Below are positions 29,823 to 40,000 of a DNA stretch of 64,000 nt, piece after piece. This stretch comes from Verrucomicrobiota bacterium (GTDB lineage: Bacteria; Verrucomicrobiota; Verrucomicrobiia; Verrucomicrobiales; Akkermansiaceae). The position numbers were made by a program, and so were the translations under genes. Position 1 is the stretch's first letter, and each line of letters opens with the position of its first letter. Location: contig JAPLUI010000487.1 in assembly GCA_026397725.1 (NCBI GenBank), positions 1-64,000 on the forward strand, in the 5' to 3' direction. The notes beneath the pieces are model-generated. The model saw only the letters and a list, made by a program, of their open reading frames with translations, was not told where the DNA came from and ran no database searches.

Positions 29823-32703
29823 TCAGGGTTTCTGATAGAGGAACATCACTTTGCCGGGAGTGTAGGACCAGGTGTCGTCGAGGCAGCCGGCGTCGCCTTG
29901 TCCGCCCCAAACGAGCATCTCGGTGCTGGTCCACACCGCCGTGTGCCCGTAACGTGCGGCGGGGGCGGCGGCAATGGTGACCGCCGCCCAGGTGTTGGAC
30001 GATGGACTGTAACGGCCGCCGTCGTTCAACCAGCCGCTGCCCACTCCGCCCCACACGAGCATCTCGGAACCGGTCCACACTGCGGTGTGAAGATAACGCG
30101 CGGCGGGTGCGCCGGCGGTGGGCAGCGTTGTCCAAGTGTCGGTTGCCGGATTGTAGCGCCCGCTGTCTTGAGAAGTAACGCCGTAGTCGCTTACTCCGCC
30201 CCAAACAATCATATCGCTGCCGGTCCATACCGCAGTGTGAGTGGTGCGTGGGCTGGGAGTGTTCGCCAGCGTGTTTGGAATTGCCGTCCAACTCCCGGTG
30301 CCGGACGGGTTGTAACGCCCGCCGTCGTTCAACCCCCCGCCGCCCATTCCGCCCCAGACGATCATCTCGCTCCCGGTCCACACCGCCGTGTGGTCAAAGC
30401 GCGCGGCGGGAGTGTTCGCCAGCGTGTCCGGGATCGCGATCCAAGTCCCGGCACCCGCCGGATTGTAGCGCCCGCCGCCGTCAGCAGGAGTGCCGACGTC
30501 ACCGCCGCCGCCCCAGACGATCATCTCGCTGCCGGTCCACACCGCGGTGTGAAGACGGCGTGCTGCGGGCGCACCGGCCGTGGCGACCGCCGTCCAACTA
30601 TTGGCCGCCGGATTGTAACCCGCGCCATCGTTGAAATATACGCTGCCATCCCAGCCGCCCCAGACGATCATCTCGCTGCCCGTCCAAACCGCCGTGTACT
30701 CTCTGCGCACGGCGGGGGCACCGTTGTCCGGCAGTGCCGTCCAACGGTTAGACGCCGGATGGTACCGCTTGCCGTCGTTCAACCAAGTGCCGATGCTATC
30801 GGCCCCCCCCCCAGACAATCATTTCGCTGCCCGTCCACACCGCCGTGTGGTGAATACGCTTGGTGGGTGCGCGGCTGGCTTCGATCGCCGTCCAGGTGTT
30901 GGCCGCAGGGTTGTAGCGGCTGGCGGTGTAAAGGGCGGCCGTGCCGTCGTAGCCGCCGCAGACGATCATCTCGCCGCCGGTCCACACCGCCGAGTGGTAC
31001 ACGCGTGCGTCCGGCGCACCAGTGGTGGCAAGCGCCGACCAGGTGTTGGCCGTCGGATTGTAGCGGCCGCCGTCGTTGAAATAGCCGCCGTCGCCGAAGC
31101 CGCCCCAGACGAGCATCTCGGAACCGGTCCACACCGCCGTGTGTTTCTCGCGCCCGCGGGGCACGCCGGTGGTGGTGACCGCCGTCCAACTGTTGGAGGC
31201 GGGATGGTAGCGGCTCCCGTCGTTCAGATAGCCGCTCTCGCCGTTGCCGCCCCAGACTACCATCTCGGTGCCGGTCCACACTGCCGTGTGATGATCGCGG
31301 GCGGCGGGCGCGCCGGTGGTGGCCAGCGCCGTCCAGGTGCTGGTCGTCGGGTGGTAGCGACCGCCGTCGTTCCAATCGGTGCTGCCATCCCAGCCGCCCC
31401 AGACGATCATCTCGCTGCCAGTCCAAACCGCCGTGTGGAAGAACCGGCCGCCGGGCGCGTCGGTCGTGGTCACCCTCGCCCAGGTGTTGGAGGTCGGATT
31501 ATAGCGGCCGCCGTCGTCAAGCACGCCGACGCTGCCCCAGCCGCCCCAGACGACCATTTCGGAGCCGGTCCACACCGCGGTGTGATAGAAACGGGCGGCG
31601 GGTGCGGCGGCGGCCGGTAGCGCCGTCCAAGTGTTGGACGCCGGGTCGTAACGGCCGCCATCGTCTGAGATGCCGCCTTGGATCTGGCCACCCCAGACGA
31701 TCATCTCGGTGCCGGTCCAAACCGCGGTGTGAACATATCGCGCGGCGGGTGCCCCGGCGGTGGGCAGCGCCGTCCAACGGTTGGCTGCCGGATCGTAGCG
31801 ACCGTCGTCGTTGAGGTAGTCGGTGCCGTCAAAGCCGCCCCAAATGATCATTTCGCTGCCCGTCCACACCGCCGAGTGGTAGTAGCGTGCGGTGGGTCCG
31901 GAACTGCTGACGCGTGGTTGCCAGTTGTCGCTCAGGACGGTCGTGCCGATCTTCACATAGCCGGCGTTGAGCAAGGCCGAGTTCTCGGTGGCGGACAGGA
32001 TCACGCCGCCGGCGGCCACGCCGGCCTGGCCGCCGGCGTTGAGGTTGGCGACCGCCGCGCCGGCGGCGAGTTGGGTGCCCGTGACCGCACCGGCGCTGAT
32101 GTTGGCGGTCTGGACCGCGTTGGCAGCCAACTGCGTGCTGCCCACCGCGCCGGCGGCGAGCTGCGTAGCGCCCACCGCGCCGTTGGCGATCTTGGCGCTG
32201 GTGATGGCACCGTCGCGGACGCCCTCGGCCAGCATTGCGTAGCCCACCGCCGCGATCCGCTGGTCGGGCGAGAGGAGCTGCCAGCCGTGGCTGCTGTCGT
32301 TGAACCAGACGCGCAAGCGCACGTCGGAGTGCTCGAACACGCTCGGCGGGAGCGGGGTCATGTTGGTGAGCGTGGGGTCGCCTAACAAAACCGAGTAGAG
32401 GCCGTTGGTCACCGTGAGCCTGACGGCGCTGGCGGGTTGGCTGCCGCCGCTGCTGGTGCCGTCGTTGCTCCAGTAGGTGACGGTGCCGGCCTCGCCGACC
32501 AGCGCGAACTTGAACTGGCCGAGGCCATTGAAGTTGACGCCGCCGACGACGACGCGGCCTTGGTAATTGACGAGCCGGGGCACCTGGGCATGGCTGCCGA
32601 GGGCAGTGGCGAGGAGGATCGCGATGGTCAGGATGGCAGACCATGCGGGGCGGATGGATGCGCCCGAGGTGGCGCACGGAACTTGCGGAGTGTGCGTGTT
32701 CAT
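29823..32703 (-). CDS. Kelch-type repeat secreted protein, 14 repeats when read across an apparent frameshift at 30803-30812
   Basis: ORF 30796..32703 (8 repeat starts) plus ORF 29823..30818 (6 repeats); shared N-terminal domain. Confidence 0.85.
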
Positions 32704-32742
32704 GGTGTCTTCGTGGTTGCGGCGATGCGGTTGAAGAGGTTC

Positions 32743-33234
32743 TCAGGGTTTGGTGATCTCGAGGCGGTAGAATTTCCGGGCGGTGGTGGCGGCGGGATCG
32801 GTGACGGTGCGTTCGCTGCCGTTGTCCTGGACGATGCCACCGGCCAGCGGCTGCCAGATGATGCCGGTGCCGAGGCTCGGGGCGGACAGAACGGTGTAGG
32901 TGCGGGTGACAAAACGCGGGCCGAAGACCAGGTTTCTCTTGTTAGGGAAACCGGGCACCGGCTCGATGCGGAACAGGAAGCGCGACAGCGGGTTGTTAGG
33001 AAGCAGTCCGGCGGTGAACTCGAATTGGTTATTCTGGCCGTCGCCGTCGGGATCCTTGGCGGGTGCCGCGTCTGGGTTGTTCAGCCCGAAATACTGCACC
33101 TGCCAACTGTCGTCGATTCCGTCGCCGGCATAACTGCCGAAGTTGTCGGAGATGGTTTTCATGTTAGTTTTCCGGTTGTTGGTTGAGCCATTCATCGTAA
33201 TTGCGTTTGGGCAGGGAAAGGGAGACCACGGCAA
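32743..33234 (-). CDS. Secreted/anchored fragment with thrombospondin-type-3-like segment
   Basis: DSWQVQYFGLNNPDAAPAKDPDGDGQNNQFEFTAGLLPNNPLSRF...ARKFYRLEITKP; true start may be at MKTISDN (~33162). Confidence 0.6.
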   Translation of the reverse strand: MPWSPFPCPNAITMNGSTNNRKTNMKTISDNFGSYAGDGIDDSWQVQYFGLNNPDAAPAKDPDGDGQNNQFEFTAGLLPNNPLSRFLFRIEPVPGFPNKRNLVFGPRFVTRTYTVLSAPSLGTGIIWQPLAGGIVQDNGSERTVTDPAATTARKFYRLEITKP

Positions 33235-34120
33235 GCGTTTCGGGCGTGACAGCAGTGGCGGCGAAGACGACGAAACCGGCGGGCATCTCGATTACCGCGC
33301 TGACGTCGCCCGCCTGCTTGAGTTGGGCCGCCAACACCTTGCGCAATTCCGGGTCGAGGTCATCGAAATACAGATCCCGTCCGTCGGCTTCCGTGGCTGC
33401 GGGTGAGGCCAGGGGGTGGGCCACCTGGGCGGTGGCCTCCACCGAGTAGATGCCGCCGGTGGCGGTGGCCTTGGTGGGCGGTGGCGGACTCGCCGGCGCG
33501 GGCGGCGCGGCGGCGGTCGGGCGCGGACCGAGCTTCCAGGTGGTGGCATGGACCTCGCCGAAGGGCTTGAGGGCCTCCTGTTGCGCGGCGGTGCCCTGCG
33601 GTTTTGCCGCCAGGACGGCGCGGCGGGCGGCGTCCGCTTGGCGGCGCTGCGGGGCGTGCAAGGTGTCGTCGTTGTCAAACCGCACGCGCAGGGTGCGTTC
33701 GACCACGATGGGTCGGGCCATCGCCCGGGCGAAGCGGGCCGGGTCGTTGCCGAGCGCGGCTTTGATCTCGGCGAGCATTTCCGGGGCGCGGGTGGTCGCG
33801 TCGATCCGGGCGACCTCCGCGGCCACCATCGCGGGCGTGATCTCGACCTGATAGACCGCTTTGAGCACGGCTTCCTTGTGGGCATCGAGTTTCACCGCTT
33901 GCTCGATGAGTGTGGGCGGCATGGTTTCCGCAAACGGTTTTTTCGTGCCGCTGCGGTGTTCGTGATAGACGCGCTCGATGGCGGTGCGGTCGGCGGCGAG
34001 CAATGCCAAGTCCGCCGCCCCGGCGACGAGTGGCAGCATCAGCAGGGTGGTGCTGGCGGGCGCGGAGGCTGTGTTCCACAGGCCGCAAACCAGCGCGAGA
34101 CGAAGGATGGAACGGTTCAT
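33164..34120 (-). CDS. Secreted protein, possibly peptidyl-prolyl isomerase (SurA/parvulin)-like
   Basis: Signal MNRSILRLALVCGLWNTASAPAS; helical N-terminal region and C-terminal DDLDPELRKVLAAQLKQAGDVSAVIEMPAGFVVFAATAVTPE. Confidence 0.45.
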   Translation of the reverse strand: MNRSILRLALVCGLWNTASAPASTTLLMLPLVAGAADLALLAADRTAIERVYHEHRSGTKKPFAETMPPTLIEQAVKLDAHKEAVLKAVYQVEITPAMVAAEVARIDATTRAPEMLAEIKAALGNDPARFARAMARPIVVERTLRVRFDNDDTLHAPQRRQADAARRAVLAAKPQGTAAQQEALKPFGEVHATTWKLGPRPTAAAPPAPASPPPPTKATATGGIYSVEATAQVAHPLASPAATEADGRDLYFDDLDPELRKVLAAQLKQAGDVSAVIEMPAGFVVFAATAVTPETLAVVSLSLPKRNYDEWLNQQPEN

Positions 34121-34221
34121 GTGATTGTTAGGTTGGGGCGAGGAAGGTCATTCCCGGGGTGGTGCGCATGAGGGGAGGGGGCTGGGGTGAATGTTGAATG
34201 CTGGATGTTGGAAGGTCGGCT

Positions 34222-37038
34222 TCACGGTTGGTGCAGACGGAAGAACTGGTTCTTCAGTGCTGGGGTGATCGTGACGGGCACGGAGATTACGCCGCTGGTG
34301 GTTGGGTAGGGCGGAGGCATCGGCGTCCACGGCCCTGTTAGATCGTCGGCACGCTCAAGCAGCCAACCCTCGGCGGACGCGGGCCAGCACAGCACCACCG
34401 CATCGTTGGCGTGCCAGATCGTCAGGTGCGGCGCCTCGGGTGTTTGCGCCGGGACGATGTCGGCCAGGCTGCGGGGGACCAGACGATACCCGCTGGTCTC
34501 CGTCCCGCCGTCGTCGTAGTGCAGCACGATGCCCGTGATGTCCATCGGCCCGCTTGGGATGGTCGCGCCGGTGAGTTCAAAGTCTGCGGTGACAATGCGC
34601 ACGATCGCCGGTCCACCCATCAGGGCATAATCCCGACCCAGGATAAATGGGCCCGTGTCGGCGAAGCGCACCCCGCGCAGGCAGACGAGCTGGCTTTCGA
34701 GGGTTTCCGCCGCCGTTCCCGTCAGATCGGAAGCCGTGACTAAGATCGGGCCGCTGATGATGGGGTGGAGGGTCGTGCGCCCGGTGACGGCAAAGCCGCC
34801 CACCGTGCCACCCAGAATCAGCGTGCCGCCCCGCTGGCCGGTCACGCCGCTGATCTGGATCTCATCGCCGACCCCGCGGCCGGCCAGCACCGCCTCCACC
34901 TGAGCCGTTGTGCCAAAGACCGTAATCGCGCGAGTGGCATCGCGCAGTTGGAAGCTCCGGTAGAGCGGGTCCGGCTCCAGATCGGTGGTGGACAGGATGA
35001 CGGCCTGATCAATGGTCACCGGCGTATTCGGGGGCAGGAGGGCGAGTTCGGTGATCGTGACCCCGGGTGTCTGGATGTCGTCCGGGCCACGAAGCACCAG
35101 GCGGTAGCCGCTGGTGCCGCCCTCGGTCCCGTCGTATTGCAGAAGGATTCCCGTGAGGTTCACGGGGCCGGTGGGAATCGGCAGGCCCACCAGGCCCAGA
35201 TTCGTCGAGGCCACGCGCACCACGCCGGAACCGCCCGCCAGCGGGTAGTCGCCGAGGGCAAACACGCCCGTGTGGGTGAACTGGACTCGATGCAGACAAA
35301 CAAGCTGGCTTTCGAGCGTTTCGGCCGTGGCTCCGGCCAAGTCGAGAACGAGAGCGGAAACAGAGACAGTGGGAAAAGGATGGCTCGAAGTGCGCCCGCT
35401 GATGGCGAAGCCGCCCACTGAGCCGGCCAGGATTAGGGTTCCTCCCCGCTGGCCGGTCACTCCGCTGATCTGGATCTCGTCGCCGACCGCGCGGCCCGCC
35501 AGCACCGGGTCCACCTGAGCCGTTGTGCCAAAGACCGTAATCGCGCGGGTGGCATCGCGCAGCTGGAAGCTCCGGTAGAGCAAGTCCGGCTCCAGATCGG
35601 TGGTGGACAGGATGACGGCCTGGTCAATGGTCACCGGCGTATTCGGGGGCAGGAGCGCGAGTTCGGTGATCGTGACGCCGGGCGTCTGGATGTCGTCCGG
35701 TCCGCGAAGCACCAGGCGGTAGCCGCTGGTGCCGCCCCCGCCTTCGTCGTATTGCAGAAGAATGCCGGTGATGTTCACCAGTCCCGCAGGGATGGGCTGG
35801 CCCACGAGGCCCAGATTCGCGGAGGCGATGCGCACCACGGTGGAACCGCCCGCCAGCGGATAGTCGCCGACGGCGAACACGCCCGGGTGGGTGAACTGCA
35901 CGCGGCGCAGGCAGACGAGCTGGCTTTCGAAGGTTTCCGCCGCCGTTCCCGTCAAGTCCAGTTCGAGCGCGGCTACGGGGAAGATGGGAAAGGGATGGTT
36001 CGAGGTGCGCCCGGTGACGGCAAAGCCGGCCACTGAACCGCCCAAGACCAGCGTGCCGCCCCGCTGGCCGGGCACTCCGCCGATCTGGATCTCATCGCCG
36101 ACCGCGCGGCCCTCCAGCACCGCCTCCACCTGGGCCACCGTGCCGAAGACGGTGATCGCACGGGTGGCATCGCGCAGTTGGAAGCTCCGGTAGAGCGGGT
36201 CCGCCTCGAGATTCGTGGCGGACAGAATCACCGCCTGGTCAATCGTCGCGGGGGTATCCGGCGGCAGTTGTGCCAGTTCGGCGATGGTGAAACCGGGGGC
36301 CTGGAGATCGGCGGGGCTGCGGGGCACCAGCCGGTAGCCGCCGGGGCCTCCCCCGCCTTCGTCGTATTGCAGAAGAATGCCGGTGATGTTCACCGGTCCC
36401 GTGGGGATGGGCTGGCCCACGAGGCCCAGATTCGCCGAGGCGATGCGCACCACGGCGGCACCGCCCGCCAGCGGATAGTCGCCGACGGCGAACACGCCCG
36501 TATCGGCAAACTGCACCCGGTGCAGGACGACAAGCTGGCTTTCCAGCGTTTCGGCCGCCGTTCCCGTCACATCCATTTCGAGCGCTGCCACGGGGAAGAT
36601 GGGCAACGGATGAGTCGAAGTGCGCCCGGTGACAGCGAAGCCGCCTACGGTTCCTCCGAGGATAGTCGTGCCGCCCCGCTGGCCGGTCATCCCGCTGATC
36701 TCCACCTCATCGCCGACCGTGCGGCCCGCCAACACCGCCTCCACCTGGTCCACCGTGCCGAAGACGGTGATCGCGCGGGTGGCATCGCGCAGTTGAAAAC
36801 TCCGATAAAGCGGGTCCGCCTCGAGATTCGTGGCGGACAGAATCACCGCCTGGTCAATCGTCGCGGGAGTATCCGGCGGCAGTTGTGCCAGTTCGGCGAT
36901 GGTCCCGGCCGACGCGGACTGGCCGGCCCAGAATGCGAACGCGAGCAGCAGCGCCGCGCAGGCGAGACCGGTGCGGCGAATGAACGGAGTGGCGGGTGCC
37001 GCCAAGGCGGTCTGCCGGATGAACGGATTGGTTTTCAT
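34222..37038 (-). CDS. Secreted protein with four tandem ~203-aa OB-fold-like modules
   Basis: Four copies of TIAELAQLPPDTPATIDQAVILSATNLEADPLYRSFQLRDATRAITVFGT...GYRLVPRSPADL. Confidence 0.8.
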   Translation of the reverse strand: MKTNPFIRQTALAAPATPFIRRTGLACAALLLAFAFWAGQSASAGTIAELAQLPPDTPATIDQAVILSATNLEADPLYRSFQLRDATRAITVFGTVDQVEAVLAGRTVGDEVEISGMTGQRGGTTILGGTVGGFAVTGRTSTHPLPIFPVAALEMDVTGTAAETLESQLVVLHRVQFADTGVFAVGDYPLAGGAAVVRIASANLGLVGQPIPTGPVNITGILLQYDEGGGGPGGYRLVPRSPADLQAPGFTIAELAQLPPDTPATIDQAVILSATNLEADPLYRSFQLRDATRAITVFGTVAQVEAVLEGRAVGDEIQIGGVPGQRGGTLVLGGSVAGFAVTGRTSNHPFPIFPVAALELDLTGTAAETFESQLVCLRRVQFTHPGVFAVGDYPLAGGSTVVRIASANLGLVGQPIPAGLVNITGILLQYDEGGGGTSGYRLVLRGPDDIQTPGVTITELALLPPNTPVTIDQAVILSTTDLEPDLLYRSFQLRDATRAITVFGTTAQVDPVLAGRAVGDEIQISGVTGQRGGTLILAGSVGGFAISGRTSSHPFPTVSVSALVLDLAGATAETLESQLVCLHRVQFTHTGVFALGDYPLAGGSGVVRVASTNLGLVGLPIPTGPVNLTGILLQYDGTEGGTSGYRLVLRGPDDIQTPGVTITELALLPPNTPVTIDQAVILSTTDLEPDPLYRSFQLRDATRAITVFGTTAQVEAVLAGRGVGDEIQISGVTGQRGGTLILGGTVGGFAVTGRTTLHPIISGPILVTASDLTGTAAETLESQLVCLRGVRFADTGPFILGRDYALMGGPAIVRIVTADFELTGATIPSGPMDITGIVLHYDDGGTETSGYRLVPRSLADIVPAQTPEAPHLTIWHANDAVVLCWPASAEGWLLERADDLTGPWTPMPPPYPTTSGVISVPVTITPALKNQFFRLHQP

Positions 37039-37083
37039 GATGGTGGTTGATGGTTGGTTTGGAATGGCGGGCGGAGTTGGCGC

Positions 37084-40000
37084 TCAGCGCCTGAGGCGGA
37101 AGAAGCGGCGGGGCTCGACTGGCGGGATGGGGATGCGGTATTCGAACATGCTGGCGGTCTCGACGATGCCGAGGGTCACCGGGGTCCAGGGGGCGGCGAG
37201 GTCGGGGGAGCTTTCGACGGTGGCGTCGGTCGGGGCGGCGGACCAGAAGAGGACGAGCGCCGGCGCCGGCTGGTCTTCGCGGCGGATTGAGAGGCGCAGT
37301 TCGGGGGGCTCGCCGCCGACGCGGATGGTGAAGGTCTGCGCCGCGCTGGTCAGCGTCCTGTCGTCGATGCTGGCGTCGTCGGTGAGGGTGATGCTCACCG
37401 TGGCGGTGCCGTTGTTACCGGTTAGGTCGTAATAAAGGTCGCCGCCAAACGAATCGAGGTTCGGCGGCCCGTTGAGCACGCCGTCCGGGTCGGCGATGAT
37501 CGTCGCCTGGAAGTCGAGGATCTGCGTGACGGTCGAGTCGCCGTCGTCGATGGCCCCGGCCCAGGCGGGGGCCGACTGGATGCCAATGGTGCCGGCGGGA
37601 TCCCAGCGGTTCGGGCCGGCGGTGAACGACGGCAGTTCGTTGACATTGGCGGCCTGGAAGAAAAGCGCCTGGTCGTAGAACGCCCCGCCGGTGTCGGTGG
37701 CCCGCACGCGCACCGAGAAGTTCGGCGGAGCGGTTTCGTAATCGACCGGGTTGGCGAGCCGGAGCTGGTTGCCGACGATGCGGAAGAGTGCGTTGTGGGT
37801 GGCGCCGGTGCCGGTGACCAGGGTGAAGACGGCGGAGTCGCCGAGGTCGGGGTCGTCGGCGGTGAGGGTGGCCACCAGGTGATTGGGCGGGGTGTTTTCC
37901 GGGAACCCGGCGCTGAAGGGCTGGATGCCGAAGGGCGGCTGGTTGGTGCCGGGGTCGGTGATCTGGAGCTGGAGAATGCGGGTGGCGGGGTTGCCGGCGT
38001 GATCGCGGGCGGTGAGGGTGACGGTGAGCGGGCCGAGCACCGTCTGGGTGCCCTCGGGAGGATCCTGGATGAACTCGAATACGCCGCTGCCGCTGTCGCT
38101 GACCGGGGCCTGGCCGAGGTAGTCGGGCAACAGGCAGCCGGCCGGGAAACTCAAGGGGGCGAAGGTGCCGCCGATGAGCGGCGCAACGGTGTCGAGGGTG
38201 ACATTGGCGTGGGTGTCGCTGGCCGGCGGGTTGTTGGCGGCGTCGCGGCAGCTCAGGGTGATCGTGTAGATTCCGTCGGGCAGCGCGTTGGCACCGGTGA
38301 CGGCGGCCACTCCGGGGCTGGCACCGAGGTTGCCGGCGGTGAGCGAGAGTTGGTGGAACCCTTCCGTTTCCAGCGAACCGGCGAGCGTGAGGGTGCTGGA
38401 CACCGGCCCTGCGAAGGCGAGACGCACGCTGCCGGGCGCGGCGGCTTCGCGCAGGGTGAACCCGACCTCGACCGGCGAACGGGTGGCACCGCCCTCTTCC
38501 GGTTGGCGGAGGATGGGCGGCAGGGTCTCGGTTTCCGCGAGGCCGGTGCCCCGGATGGCGAAGTCGAACGGGTTGTCGGCGGCGTCGTTGGGCAGGCTAA
38601 CGGTGGCGTTGAATTGCCCCACGGCGTTCGGTTCGAAGGCGAGCTGGAAGGTGGTGGAACCGCCGGGTGCCACCGGCGTGACCGGCTGCCGGGCGACTGC
38701 AAACCGGTCCGCGCCCGCGCCGCCGAGCGTCACCGCGCCCAGGTTCAGCGCCACAGTGCCGGGGTTGGTCACGGTGAAGGTCCGCACCGCCAGTCCGCCG
38801 ACCGCCAGTCCGCCGAAGTCGGTGCCGTCGGCGGGATCCGGCGTGGTGTCGCCGTCGCTGACGAGCAACCCGTTGCCGCGGACTTCGATGGCGGGGGACA
38901 GGCTGAATTCGTAGGCTCCGCGATCCACGATCACGCCAAGCGCCCACACGGCAATGAACCGCGGGTTGCCGAGCAGATCGGTGGTCACCCCGGCCGGCAC
39001 CAGGGCGTTGCTACCGGTATCGATGGCCGGGCTGCCGGATTGCAGGCGCAGGCCGTCATCGGCGGTGCGCCACCGGTTGTCCGGGCCGTCGGGGTCGGCC
39101 AGGGAAACGAACTGCGGATCCGCGGTCGAGTTGTGCCCGCCCGCGCCAAACCAGGCCCACTCGGTGATGCAGTAGTTGAGGGTCGAGGCGGATGAGGATT
39201 CGTCCACCACGGGTGTCGTCCCGTTGGCCCAGAGGATGGTATTGGCGAGAATCGGGGAGGAAGAGTTGCTGTTGCCGATGCCTCCGCCCGTGTTGCCCGC
39301 CGAGTTGTTGGCCAGCACACAGTCGGCGAGGGTCGGGGAAGAAGAGGTATTGGAGATGCCTCCACCATCCCACCTCGCCGAGTTCTCGGCTAGCACGCAG
39401 TTGACGAGGGTCGGAGAGGAATAGGTGTTGAAGAGGCCCCCGCCATATTGCGCCGAGTTGTCGGCCATAACACAGTTGGCGAGGGGCGGGTCGGAAGAGT
39501 CGTTGAAGAGACCCCCGCCGCGGAAGCTTGCCGAGTTGAGTTTGAAAACACAGTTGGCGATGGCGGGCGAGGCCGCGTCGCAGAACATGCCGCCGCCTGA
39601 GCTAAGATAGACGGAAGTCTTGTCCGGCCCCGCGTAGCCGCCGCAGATGGTGAAGCCGTCGAGCACGGCGGCTGCATTGAGCGCCAGGGTGCTCGGGTGA
39701 TAGAAGACATGATAGCAGTTGTCGCCCATCGTCGCGGTATCCGGCAGCCCGTTAGGGAGCACGGTGTCGTTGCCTGACAGGTCACCGCTGAGGGTTGTTT
39801 CGTGGAGCGCGGGGTTGCGTTCGGGCAGTCCGGGATTGCCGGTGGCCGGGAAGCCGCCATAGACTTTCACGCCGTTGCGCAGCGAGAAATGCAGCCGGCG
39901 GGCGGGGTCGCCTTCGGTCACCGGATTCGGTATCGAGGTCGGCTTGTAGATGCCCGCCGCCACCCAGACCCGGCCGCCGCCGACCGTGGCGCAGGCATCG

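Noticed and set aside
29673-31079. Plus-strand ORFs across the second and third kelch genes (29673..31079, 30631..31620, 28728..29531)
   Set aside because: Same antisense periodic pattern; the minus strand has coherent domains
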